Assembly: GCA_964506905.1 (NCBI GenBank)
Contig: CAZDNW010000051.1
Coordinates: 1 to 22,199, forward strand
Source of the DNA: JALWZX01 sp964506905
GTDB lineage: Bacteria > Patescibacteriota > WWE3 > 2-01-FULL-39-13
Length of the DNA stretch: 22,199 bases
Direction of reading: 5' to 3'
The position numbers were made by a program, and so were the translations under genes. The notes beneath the pieces are model-generated. The model searched no databases and had not been told where the DNA came from. It saw only the letters and a list, made by a program, of their open reading frames with translations. Shown here piece by piece: positions 15,317 to 22,199 of this stretch (positions are counted from its first letter, which is position 1; the number at the start of each line of letters is the position of its first letter).

Positions 15317-16185
15317 TTTGGTTAATAGGTAATAAAGGAATGCTAGGGAGAGATGTAGAGGGTCTCTTACGTGAAAAAGGGTGGGAGTATCTTGGTACTG
15401 ATAAAGAAGTTGATATAACTGATTATGGGGTTATCGATGGGTTTGTGGCTAAGAATGTTGGGAATAGAAATGTAAAGTGGGTTATTAATTGTTCTGCTTA
15501 TACGGCTGTTGATAGGGCTGAGGATGAGCATGAGATGGCTTTTAAGATTAATGCGGAGGGGGTAGAAAACATAGCAAAAATTGTCAAAGATTTGGGAGCT
15601 GTTTTGATTCATATATCTACGGATTATGTGTACGATGGAAAGAAAGAAGACGTCTATTTGGAAACTGATCGTCCGAATCCTATAGGAGTTTACGGAAAAA
15701 GTAAATTGGAGGGGGAAGAAAGGATCAAGAAATTTCTGGATAAATATTTTATCATTCGAACAGCGTGGTTATATGGCAGGAATGGCAATAATTTTGTTTA
15801 TACAATGCTTAATTTGTTTAAAGAGAAGGATGTTGTAAAGGTGGTTTCTGATCAGTGGGGAAGTCCTACTTACACAAAAGATTTGGCAAGGGCTATTATT
15901 AAGTTTGTAGAGGTAAGTCCTAACAGTTATGGGATTTACCATTTTACTAATGAGGGAAAAACCAATTGGTTTGAATTTGCTAAAAAAATTTATGAGTATG
16001 CACAGATGTATGATTTAATTAAAAGAGAGGTTAGGATAGTTCCTATTACCACAGAACAGTATCCAACTAAGGCAGAACGACCACATAATTCTTATTTGTC
16101 CAAAGAAAAGATCAAACAAACATTGGGCTTGGAAATACCGAAATGGGAAGATAGTCTTAAAAATTTTATGGAAGAGTTGGTATAG
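15313..16185 (+). CDS. rmlD: dTDP-4-dehydrorhamnose reductase
   Basis: A 290-aa extended SDR of normal RmlD length. It has WLIGNKGMLGRDV (NADPH-binding glycine motif, residues 3-15), INCSAYTAVDRAEDE, ISTDYVYDG, and YGKSKLEGE with the catalytic Tyr and Lys. TAWLYGRNGNNFVYTML and VSDQWGSPTYTKDLA are also RmlD features. It reduces the epimerised keto sugar to dTDP-L-rhamnose. The start overlaps the rmlC stop (ATGA), pointing to coupled translation. Confident, though the divergent RmlC before it leaves the exact stereochemistry of the product open. Confidence 0.94.
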   Translation: MIWLIGNKGMLGRDVEGLLREKGWEYLGTDKEVDITDYGVIDGFVAKNVGNRNVKWVINCSAYTAVDRAEDEHEMAFKINAEGVENIAKIVKDLGAVLIHISTDYVYDGKKEDVYLETDRPNPIGVYGKSKLEGEERIKKFLDKYFIIRTAWLYGRNGNNFVYTMLNLFKEKDVVKVVSDQWGSPTYTKDLARAIIKFVEVSPNSYGIYHFTNEGKTNWFEFAKKIYEYAQMYDLIKREVRIVPITTEQYPTKAERPHNSYLSKEKIKQTLGLEIPKWEDSLKNFMEELV

Positions 16186-16207
16186 TTTCTTAGCAGGAGT
16201 TATTATT

Positions 16208-17272
16208 ATGCGAAAATTAAAGAACATCCTTGTAACGGGTGGTGCCGGATTTATAGGTTCCAATTTTATACGCTATGTTTTTAGTAAGGCTGATTTTGAC
16301 GGTAGAATAATCAATTTAGATAAATTAACTTATGCGGGGAATCTTTTGAATCTACAGGATATTGAGAAAAAGTTTGGCGATAAAAGATATTTCTTTGAAA
16401 GAGCAGATATATGTGACCATGAACGGGTGAAAAACATCTTTGATAAATATGAGATAGATACAGTGGTACATTTTGCCGCTGAATCACATGTTGATAGGTC
16501 CATTTGGGGGCCAAAGGAATTTATAAATACCAATGTGATAGGGACTTTTACCTTATTAGAGGTGGCAAGAAATGTATGGAAAGATAGAGGGGATGTGTTG
16601 TTTCATCATATAAGTACGGATGAGGTTTATGGTTCGTTGGGAGCAACTGGCTATTTTTACGAAACCACTCCGTACGACCCGAAAAGCCCTTATTCTGCTT
16701 CTAAGGCTTCATCCGACCATTTTGTTAAGGCCTACCATCATACCTACGGTATACCTGTTACTCTTTCTAATTGTTCTAACAATTATGGGCCATATCAATT
16801 CCCCGAGAAATTAATACCTTTGATGATTTTGAATATGTTGGAGGAAAAAGCTTTACCTGTTTATGGCGACGGAAAGAATATAAGGGATTGGTTATTTGTT
16901 GAGGATCATAATAATGCTGTATGGCTAATCTTAAAAAAGGGTGAAAGCGGTGAAACTTATAATATTGGTGGGGAAAATGAATGGGAGAATATAAAGCTGG
17001 TTAATGTTTTGTGCGAGAAGATGGCCAAAAGAGTAGGCAGAGATAGTGATTATTATAAGAAGCTTATTACCTTTGTTAAGGATCGTCCGGGACATGATAG
17101 AAGGTATGCAATAAATTGTGAAAAAATAAAGAGGGAATTGGGATGGAAACAAAGTGTGGATTTTTCCGAGGGCTTAGATTTAACCATAGATTGGTATTTA
17201 AAAAATAAAAAGTGGATTGAAAGTGTAAAGAGTGGCGAGTATAAAAAGTGGATTGAGAGGAATTATGAATAG
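16208..17272 (+). CDS. rmlB: dTDP-glucose 4,6-dehydratase
   Basis: A 354-aa protein typical of RmlB. It has NILVTGGAGFIGSNFIRYV at the NAD site, HFAAESHVDRSI, the dehydratase signature STDEVYGSLG with Asp-Glu, and SPYSASKASSDHF with the catalytic Tyr/Lys, followed by NCSNNYGPYQFPEKLIPL and YGDGKNIRDWLFVEDH. It converts dTDP-glucose to the 4-keto-6-deoxy sugar. The gene order A-C-D-B places this second-step enzyme last. AGGAG stands before the ATG, and the 3' end overlaps the next gene by 8 nt. Confidence 0.96.
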   Translation: MRKLKNILVTGGAGFIGSNFIRYVFSKADFDGRIINLDKLTYAGNLLNLQDIEKKFGDKRYFFERADICDHERVKNIFDKYEIDTVVHFAAESHVDRSIWGPKEFINTNVIGTFTLLEVARNVWKDRGDVLFHHISTDEVYGSLGATGYFYETTPYDPKSPYSASKASSDHFVKAYHHTYGIPVTLSNCSNNYGPYQFPEKLIPLMILNMLEEKALPVYGDGKNIRDWLFVEDHNNAVWLILKKGESGETYNIGGENEWENIKLVNVLCEKMAKRVGRDSDYYKKLITFVKDRPGHDRRYAINCEKIKRELGWKQSVDFSEGLDLTIDWYLKNKKWIESVKSGEYKKWIERNYE

Positions 17273-18206
17273 GGTTAATGTGTCATTTATAATAGTTAAT
17301 TATAACAACAAAGATATTACTTTGAGGTGTATAGAATCAATTAAAAATAAGCTTCCAGAAAATGAGTATGAGATAGTAGTAGTGGATAATAATTCTGATG
17401 ATGGAAGTCAGCAAATTTTTTCCCAGTTGGAAAAAGAGAAATTTAATTTGAAATGTGTGTGTAATGATAAAAATTATGGATTTGGTAAGGCAAATAATAT
17501 TGGCTTTAGGCATACTAAAGGAGAATATTTGTACTTGTTAAATAATGATGCTCGTTTAGAAACAGAAAATATTTCTAAAATAGTACCGAGGATATTTAGT
17601 CAGTATCATAATGTAGGGATTTTAGCCACAAAAGTACGGTATCCGAATGGAAAACTTCAACCAAATACACAAAAATTTACGGACTTAAAAGTTGCAATAT
17701 TGAGGTTATTAAAAGCAGGTGAAATTGTTAGAAACAATCGAGTTCTTTTGAGAGTTTTAAAGTTATTCCCTTTGAAGTTATCATTTGTTGACTTTTATTT
17801 GAGAAATTTGGAAAAAGAAAGAGAGGAGGAATATGTAGATTGGGCGAGCGGATGTAGTTTGATATTCAAAAGGGAAGTTTACGAAGAATTGAACGGATTT
17901 GATGAGAATTTTTTTATGTATGGTGAAGATGAAGATATCTGTTTAAGAGCTCGTAAAAAAGGATATAGAGTTCTATTTACTCCTGAGATAGTAGTTGTGC
18001 ATTTTGTGGGAGCCAGTGGAGAGAAACAGAAAAAAGATTTTTTAATAAAAGTTAAAGTAGAAAGCGAATTTTATTTTTTCAAGAAGAATCTACCAAATAG
18101 TTATAAAAAGTTAAAAATGATATATAAATTTATTAGTTTTCTTCTTACTCCTTTTTCTAGTAGGTTTAGTGTTATAAGGAAAGCTATTAAGGAAATAGAG
18201 ATATGA
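17265..18206 (+). CDS. Glycosyltransferase family 2, rhamnosyltransferase-like
   Basis: A 313-aa GT-A enzyme. It has VSFIIVNYNN at the N-terminus, VVVDNNSDDGS, FGKANNIGF, LLNNDARL (the DXD-like metal site), and ASGCSLIFKREVYEELNGFDENFFMYGEDEDICLRARKKGY with the ED motif. This pattern is shared with WbbL-type rhamnosyltransferases. Following the dTDP-rhamnose genes directly, it is a good candidate to transfer rhamnose, but that is inference. The ATG at 17265 has GAGAGG (17255-17260) 4 nt upstream; a GTG at 17232 would add 11 residues without support. It overlaps rmlB by 8 nt and the next gene by an ATGA. Confidence 0.87.
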   Translation: MNRVNVSFIIVNYNNKDITLRCIESIKNKLPENEYEIVVVDNNSDDGSQQIFSQLEKEKFNLKCVCNDKNYGFGKANNIGFRHTKGEYLYLLNNDARLETENISKIVPRIFSQYHNVGILATKVRYPNGKLQPNTQKFTDLKVAILRLLKAGEIVRNNRVLLRVLKLFPLKLSFVDFYLRNLEKEREEEYVDWASGCSLIFKREVYEELNGFDENFFMYGEDEDICLRARKKGYRVLFTPEIVVVHFVGASGEKQKKDFLIKVKVESEFYFFKKNLPNSYKKLKMIYKFISFLLTPFSSRFSVIRKAIKEIEI

Positions 18207-19387
18207 GAAAATTATTATTCTTAGCTTCTCGTTTCCCCTATCCTCCTATAGGAGGAGATAGGTTAAAAAATTATAACCTCCTTAAAATTTTGTCGAAGTA
18301 TTTCGAGGTTTATTTAGTAGTTATAACATTTGAGGATGTTAAACCAGAAGATATAGCGGAAATAAAAAAGTATGTTAAACAGCTGTTTGTGTTTAGATAT
18401 AATAAATTTTTTCGCTATTTTGCGGTTTTAAAGTCTTTCTTTAATAAGTTACCTATTCAGGTTAATTTGTATTACTTTGCAAAGGTAGCGAAATTTATAA
18501 ATGCGATTGTTGGTAAGAATGAATTTTCTATGATTTGGGCTACGTTAATCCGGACTGCTCATTATGTGATAAAAATTAATAAAATCAAAATACTGGATAT
18601 TGCTGACAGTATAGGGCAAAATTATACGCGTTCCATAAAGACTACGAAATCATTTGTATGGAAATTGGTGTATTTTTTTGAAGCTAAAAGATTATTGGAG
18701 TATGAGAAAGAATGTGTTAAAAGATTTGATAAATCGTTATTTTTTAATAAACATGAGGCAGTGTATTATAGGAATCAGTTAAAAGTTGCTTGGATACCTC
18801 ATGGGGTAAATGAAAAATTGTTTTTGTACGAAAAAGTAGATGATAAGTACAGTAAATATATAGCTTTTTTTGGCAAAATGGATTATCAACCTAATATAGA
18901 TGCTGTTTTGTGGTTTGTGGAGAATGTGTTTCCCAAAATAAATAAGGATCTTAAATTTATAATTGTAGGAGCCAATCCTTCTAGACGTGTTTTAAAGCTT
19001 TCGAATAAGTTTCCTAATGTAGAAGTTACTGGTTTTGTGAAAGATCCGTATAAAATATTAAAAGCATGTCTGTGTATTGTTGCTCCAATGCAAACGGGAG
19101 GTGGTATTCAAAATAAAATTTTGGAGACTATGGCTTTGGGGACGATAAATATTGTCTCTTCACTCGCTGCTAAACCTATTATGGGTGTAAATTCTGTTGA
19201 TTTCTTTGTTGTGGATGAACCTGAGAAGATTGCAAGTCTAATAAATAGAATTTACGAACGACCTGAGAGATTTAATTATATAAAGAAAAATGCTAGGGAT
19301 TTTGTGAGAAAAAATTTCACATGGTCCATATATGAATATGAAGTGATAAAAATAATTAATGAGGTTTTAGGTTATGATAAGAGCTAA
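18203..19387 (+). CDS. Glycosyltransferase family 4 protein
   Basis: A 394-aa GT-B enzyme. It begins LLFLASRFPYPPIGGDRLKNYNLL, then WIPHGVNEKLF at the hinge, IAFFGKMDYQPNIDAVLWFVENVFPKI, FIIVGANPS, VEVTGFVKDPYKILKACLCIVAPMQTGGGIQNKILETMALG, where the Gly-rich segment and Glu bind the donor. This resembles the sugar transferase group often found near exopolysaccharide or exosortase loci. It starts at an ATGA overlap with the GT2 gene and runs 14 nt into hddA, so the three genes are probably co-translated. Its donor could be the GDP-heptose made by the next genes, but sequence cannot prove it. Confidence 0.87.
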   Translation: MRKLLFLASRFPYPPIGGDRLKNYNLLKILSKYFEVYLVVITFEDVKPEDIAEIKKYVKQLFVFRYNKFFRYFAVLKSFFNKLPIQVNLYYFAKVAKFINAIVGKNEFSMIWATLIRTAHYVIKINKIKILDIADSIGQNYTRSIKTTKSFVWKLVYFFEAKRLLEYEKECVKRFDKSLFFNKHEAVYYRNQLKVAWIPHGVNEKLFLYEKVDDKYSKYIAFFGKMDYQPNIDAVLWFVENVFPKINKDLKFIIVGANPSRRVLKLSNKFPNVEVTGFVKDPYKILKACLCIVAPMQTGGGIQNKILETMALGTINIVSSLAAKPIMGVNSVDFFVVDEPEKIASLINRIYERPERFNYIKKNARDFVRKNFTWSIYEYEVIKIINEVLGYDKS

Positions 19388-20396
19388 AGCTCCTTTGCGA
19401 TTGGGTCTTGCAGGTGGTGGTACAGATGTAAGTCCCTATTGTGATCAATATGGTGGTATGGTGTTGAATGCTACTATTGATATGTACGCATACGCTACAG
19501 TAGAACCTCTAAAAGAAAGAAAAGTCGTGTTTGTATCTTGTGATAGGGAAAAATCTAAAGAATTCTCTGGGGAATATCCGCTTAAGTTTGATGAGGATTT
19601 TTCTTTACATGTAGGAGTATATAATCGAATTGTAAAGGATTTTAACAATGGTCTTCCTTTGTATTGTAGAGTAACTACGTATTCGGATGCTCCTGCTGGA
19701 AGTGGTTTGGGTTCTTCTTCTACCATGGTTGTTGCTATATTAAAGGCTTTTGTCGAATGGTTAAATCTACCGCTTGGTGAGTATGAAGTTGCTAATTTAG
19801 CTTACCAAATAGAGAGAAAAGATATTGGATTCAGTGGAGGACGGCAAGATCAGTATGCTGCTACCTTTGGCGGGGTGAATTTTATGGAGTTTTATAGAGA
19901 GGAACGGGTAATTGTAAATCCGTTGCGCATTAAAGATTGGGTTTTGGATGAATTGGAATTGTCATTAGTGCTCTATTATACGGGAGCTTCTAGGGAATCA
20001 GCAAAGATCATAAGTGAACAGATGGAAAATGTTAAACGAAGAAACATTAAATCTATCGAAGCCATGCATGAGTTAAAGCGTGATGCAATAGAAATGAAAG
20101 AAGCAATTCTTAGAGGCGATATAAAAAAATTTGCTGCTATATTGGGAAAATCATGGGAGGCAAAGAAGAAAATGGCTAACTCGATAAGTAATGATTACAT
20201 TGAGCAAATTTATTCTGCTGCGATTAATGCAGGAGCATATTCCGGTAAAGTTAGTGGAGCAGGAGGGGGAGGTTTTATGATCTTTGTTGTTGATCCTGTT
20301 AAACGATTACAGCTTATAAGGACTTTGAATAGATTAAATGGTCATGTTGTGAATTTCCATTTTACAAAAGATGGTACTAAAAGTTGGAGAATTTGA
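19374..20396 (+). CDS. hddA: D-glycero-alpha-D-manno-heptose 7-phosphate kinase (GHMP kinase)
   Basis: A 340-aa GHMP kinase. The HddA N-terminus is RAKAPLRLGLAGGGTDVSPY (residues 3-22), the ATP loop APAGSGLGSSS spans 106-116, and the C-terminal motif KVSGAGGGGFM lies near residue 294. HddA phosphorylates the C1 hydroxyl of D-glycero-alpha-D-manno-heptose 7-phosphate to give the 1,7-bisphosphate. The assignment is strengthened by hddC and gmhB following in order. It starts within the last 14 nt of the GT4 gene. A fucokinase-like role is the main alternative within the family; the neighbours argue against it. Confidence 0.9.
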   Translation: MIRAKAPLRLGLAGGGTDVSPYCDQYGGMVLNATIDMYAYATVEPLKERKVVFVSCDREKSKEFSGEYPLKFDEDFSLHVGVYNRIVKDFNNGLPLYCRVTTYSDAPAGSGLGSSSTMVVAILKAFVEWLNLPLGEYEVANLAYQIERKDIGFSGGRQDQYAATFGGVNFMEFYREERVIVNPLRIKDWVLDELELSLVLYYTGASRESAKIISEQMENVKRRNIKSIEAMHELKRDAIEMKEAILRGDIKKFAAILGKSWEAKKKMANSISNDYIEQIYSAAINAGAYSGKVSGAGGGGFMIFVVDPVKRLQLIRTLNRLNGHVVNFHFTKDGTKSWRI

Positions 20397-20406
20397 GGGG
20401 TGAAAT

Positions 20407-21120
20407 GTGGAAGCTATAGTTTTGGCTGGCGGTTTGGGTACGCGTCTTCGTTCTGTAGTTAAAGGAATTCCTAAACCTATGGCTCTTATAAATAAGAAAC
20501 CCTTTTTAAGTTATATTTTGTCATTTTTGAGTAGAAATTGGATTGAAAAGATTATTTTATCGGTTGGTTATAAACATGAATTCATCAAGAATTATTTTGG
20601 TAATATGTACGGAAGTATTAAGATTGAATACTCCATTGAAGAAACTCCTCTGGGAACTGGTGGTGCAATAAAACAGGCTCTTGCTTACTGTTCTGATGAG
20701 AATGTGTTTATAATCAATGGTGATACGTATTTTGATATTGAATTAAGAAAATTTTATAATTTTCATATTTCTGTAGGGGCAGATGTTTCTTTTGCTCTAA
20801 AACAAGTAGAGGATAATTCACGTTATGGAACTGTTAAGGTTAGTGGAAATGGAAAAATTATCAGTTTTGGAAAGGAAAATTTCGGAAATGGAGGATTGAT
20901 AAACGGGGGCATTTATCTTCTGGCAAAAAAATATTTTTTAAATAAAGTCGAGAATTTCAATGAAAGATTTTCTTTTGAAAATGATTTTATTCCTTTTTAT
21001 GTGAATTCTTCAAATTTTTATGGACAGGTGTTTAACTCGTATTTTATCGATATTGGAGTCCCAGAAGACTATGAGAAAGCCGTTAGAGATTTTATGGAAA
21101 ATAATATTTTCGAAAAGTAA
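20407..21120 (+). CDS. hddC: D-glycero-alpha-D-manno-heptose 1-phosphate guanylyltransferase
   Basis: A 237-aa nucleotidyltransferase without extra domains, the size of HddC. It has IVLAGGLGTRLRSVVKGIPKPMALINKKPFL, ETPLGTGGAIKQAL, INGDTYFDI (metal Asp), RYGTVKV, INGGIYLL, and YFIDIGVPEDYEKA at the C-terminus. It should join GMP from GTP to heptose-1-phosphate. GTG 20407 follows GAGGGGT at 20395-20401; the ATG two bases earlier is out of frame and closes at once. The kinase upstream and phosphatase downstream supply the pathway context. Specificity for heptose over mannose is inferred from that context. Confidence 0.88.
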   Translation: MEAIVLAGGLGTRLRSVVKGIPKPMALINKKPFLSYILSFLSRNWIEKIILSVGYKHEFIKNYFGNMYGSIKIEYSIEETPLGTGGAIKQALAYCSDENVFIINGDTYFDIELRKFYNFHISVGADVSFALKQVEDNSRYGTVKVSGNGKIISFGKENFGNGGLINGGIYLLAKKYFLNKVENFNERFSFENDFIPFYVNSSNFYGQVFNSYFIDIGVPEDYEKAVRDFMENNIFEK

Positions 21121-21661
21121 TGCTTTGTTTTTAGACAGAGATGGAGTAATTAATAGACAGATTGAGAATGGATATGTAACGGACTGGGATGATTTTGTAT
21201 TCCTACCGAATGTTTTAGAAGCATTGAGTATACTCAATGAATATTTTACTCGAATTTTCATTGTCACGAATCAGAGAGGAATTGCGAAAGGGCTGTATAG
21301 TGAATATGATTTGCTTGAGATACATGAAAAGATGATGAGAAAGATTACTGAGTCTAGTGGAAGAATAGATCATATATATTTTTGTCCTCATGATATTGGA
21401 GAAAACTGTAATTGTAGAAAACCCAAACCCGGTATGGCGTACCAAGCAAAAAAAGATTATCCAGAAATTGATTTTACTATGTCGATTATGGTTGGGGATA
21501 CTTTATCTGATATGGAGTTTGGCAAAACTTTAGATATGTTTACTGTATTTGTTGGGGTAGAGAAAAGTGTTGGTGATATTTCTGATGGACTAATTAATTT
21601 GCGGTTTGACTCTTTATTTTCTTTTGCTTTTTATTTAAGAAAATTTTTCTCAAAGTTGTAA
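21071..21661 (+). CDS. gmhB: D-glycero-D-manno-heptose 1,7-bisphosphate phosphatase (HAD-IIIA)
   Basis: An HAD phosphatase with LFLDRDGVINR (nucleophile and acid-base Asp), IVTNQRGIAKGLYS, the zinc loop CPHDIGENCNCRKPKPGM (C-x-H-x5-C-x-C), and VGDTLSDMEFG. GmhB removes the C7 phosphate of the bisphosphate before HddC acts. The start is uncertain. ATG 21071 (196 aa) has GGAG 11 nt upstream and overlaps hddC by 50 nt. TTG 21125 (179 aa) would be closer to the usual family N-terminus. An ATG at 21120 overlapping the hddC stop is out of frame. The function is confident, the first codon is not. Confidence 0.9.
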   Translation: MRKPLEILWKIIFSKSNALFLDRDGVINRQIENGYVTDWDDFVFLPNVLEALSILNEYFTRIFIVTNQRGIAKGLYSEYDLLEIHEKMMRKITESSGRIDHIYFCPHDIGENCNCRKPKPGMAYQAKKDYPEIDFTMSIMVGDTLSDMEFGKTLDMFTVFVGVEKSVGDISDGLINLRFDSLFSFAFYLRKFFSKL

Positions 21662-21707
21662 TTGTTTCCTGCAATAAACATCCGGAAGGGGGCTCCTATA
21701 TACCAAG

Positions 21708-21745
21708 ATAGATGACAGTAAAACAATTAGAAAGGAGTCATCTAT
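21708..21745 (+). promoter_or_regulatory. Hairpin next to the ribosome binding site of the IS3-type orfA
   Basis: ATAGATGAC (21708-21716) pairs with GTCATCTAT (21737-21745) around a 20-nt loop. The SD AAAGGAG (21731-21737) lies at the loop edge and its last G is in the stem. It may limit translation from read-through transcripts. Confidence 0.5.
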
Positions 21746-21748
21746 ATT

Positions 21749-22199
21749 ATGAAATACAGCACTGGGTTTCGGAACAGCGTAATGAAGAAAGTATTGCCGC
21801 CTGAAAACAGATCAATAGCAGAAGTTAGTAAAGAAACAGGGGTAAGTGAACAGACAATCAGGAACTGGTTATTAAGATTAAAAAACGATAATCTAAATCG
21901 ACAGGGAGAGGAAATATCCCCAAGTCAAAGAAGTCCTTCGGAAAAGATAACACTGGTACTTGAAAGGTGCTCTCTTCCTCCGGGGGAAAAGGGGGAATGG
22001 CTAAGAAAGAACGGAATTCACAGTGAACATCTAGTACTGTGGGAACAGGAGTTGAGAGATCAGATGAAGGATAAATCCGGCAAAGATAGAGAAGTAATAA
22101 GAGAGCTCAAGAAGAAAAACAAGGAACTTGAGAAGGAACTAAAGCGAAAAGAGAAAGCTCTTGCAGAGATGGCAGCACTCATGGTACTTAAAAAAAAAG
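21749..22199 (+). CDS. IS3-family transposase OrfA, partial
   Basis: 150 codons open to the window end with no stop. An N-terminal helix-turn-helix occurs around residues 22-46 (SIAEVSKETGVSEQTIRNWLL), then a second DNA-binding-like segment (KITLVLERCSLPPGEKGEWL), then a charged coiled coil from about residue 112 (REVIRELKKKNKELEKELKR) ending ALAEMAALMVLKKK. This is the layout of the longer OrfA proteins of the IS3 family. ATG 21749 is preceded by AAAGGAG at 21731-21737. The visible sequence ends in nine A and a G, which could be a frameshift site in an IS3 element or simply lysine codons. It is less AT-rich than the glycan genes. Confidence 0.82.
   Translation, partial: MKYSTGFRNSVMKKVLPPENRSIAEVSKETGVSEQTIRNWLLRLKNDNLNRQGEEISPSQRSPSEKITLVLERCSLPPGEKGEWLRKNGIHSEHLVLWEQELRDQMKDKSGKDREVIRELKKKNKELEKELKRKEKALAEMAALMVLKKK

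Larger units (their letters stand above)
21708..22199 (+). mobile_element. IS3-type insertion sequence, 5' part, cut by the window end
   Basis: Its orfA runs off the right edge of the window, so orfB and the right end cannot be seen. The left boundary is not determined. It lies between the gmhB stop (21661) and about 21710, a stretch of about 50 bp where I see no other gene and no clear terminator. The element follows the last heptose gene and may mark the edge of the polysaccharide locus. Confidence 0.7.

Noticed and set aside
1..22199. CRISPR array, tRNA/rRNA genes, riboswitch, toxin-antitoxin or phage-defence system
   Set aside because: No regularly spaced repeats, no tRNA-like or rRNA-like stretches and no defence-type proteins were seen; the window is filled by glycan genes and insertion sequences.

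Overview
This window is a surface-polysaccharide (O-antigen, capsule or S-layer-glycan type) biosynthesis locus from an AT-rich anaerobe-like bacterium. Nearly every gene lies on the + strand, tightly packed, often overlapping, with strong Shine-Dalgarno (SD) sites and frequent TTG/GTG starts. Those traits, plus a GDP-heptose set of the kind known from Gram-positive S-layer glycans, suggest Firmicutes or another low-GC lineage such as Thermotogota. No taxonomic marker gene is present, so this is inference.

Region 1 (1-7061): an amino-sugar module. It holds a LegB-type 4,6-dehydratase, a LegC-type aminotransferase, a NeuD/PglD-type N-acetyltransferase, a GT-B glycosyltransferase, a PtmE-like CBS plus nucleotidyltransferase protein, and an asparagine-synthase-like protein whose glutaminase nucleophile is Ser instead of Cys. 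The first steps of the GDP-linked legionaminic pathway are covered, but the hydrolase (LegG/NeuC), synthase (LegI/NeuB) and CMP-transferase (LegF/NeuA) are not in the window.

Region 2 (7054-13837): polymer export and assembly. It holds a Wzx flippase, a gene-free stretch of about 430 bp that looks like decayed coding DNA, a GT4 glycosyltransferase, a complete IS256-family element, a Wzy-type polymerase and a PAPS-dependent sulfotransferase. The IS can be delimited exactly: 10206-11555, about 30-bp imperfect inverted ends and an 8-bp target duplication. It sits inside the ribosome binding site of wzy.

Region 3 (13838-17272): dTDP-L-rhamnose genes in the order rmlA-rmlC-rmlD-rmlB, after a candidate promoter. 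The RmlC is short and divergent.

Region 4 (17265-21661): a GT2 and a GT4 glycosyltransferase, then hddA, hddC and gmhB for GDP-D-glycero-alpha-D-manno-heptose. The isomerase gmhA is not seen.

Region 5 (21662-22199): the 5' part of an IS3-type element, cut by the window end.

Together the genes predict a Wzx/Wzy-assembled, possibly sulfated heteropolysaccharide containing rhamnose, a manno-heptose and a 4-amino-4,6-dideoxy-HexNAc derivative, built by at least four glycosyltransferases. No initiating phosphosugar transferase and no chain-length regulator is present, so the locus probably extends beyond the window. I found no wholly new type of system. The most unusual points are the Ser-for-Cys asparagine-synthase homologue, the IS that splits the wzy ribosome site, and RNA hairpins covering or abutting the ribosome sites of both transposases.
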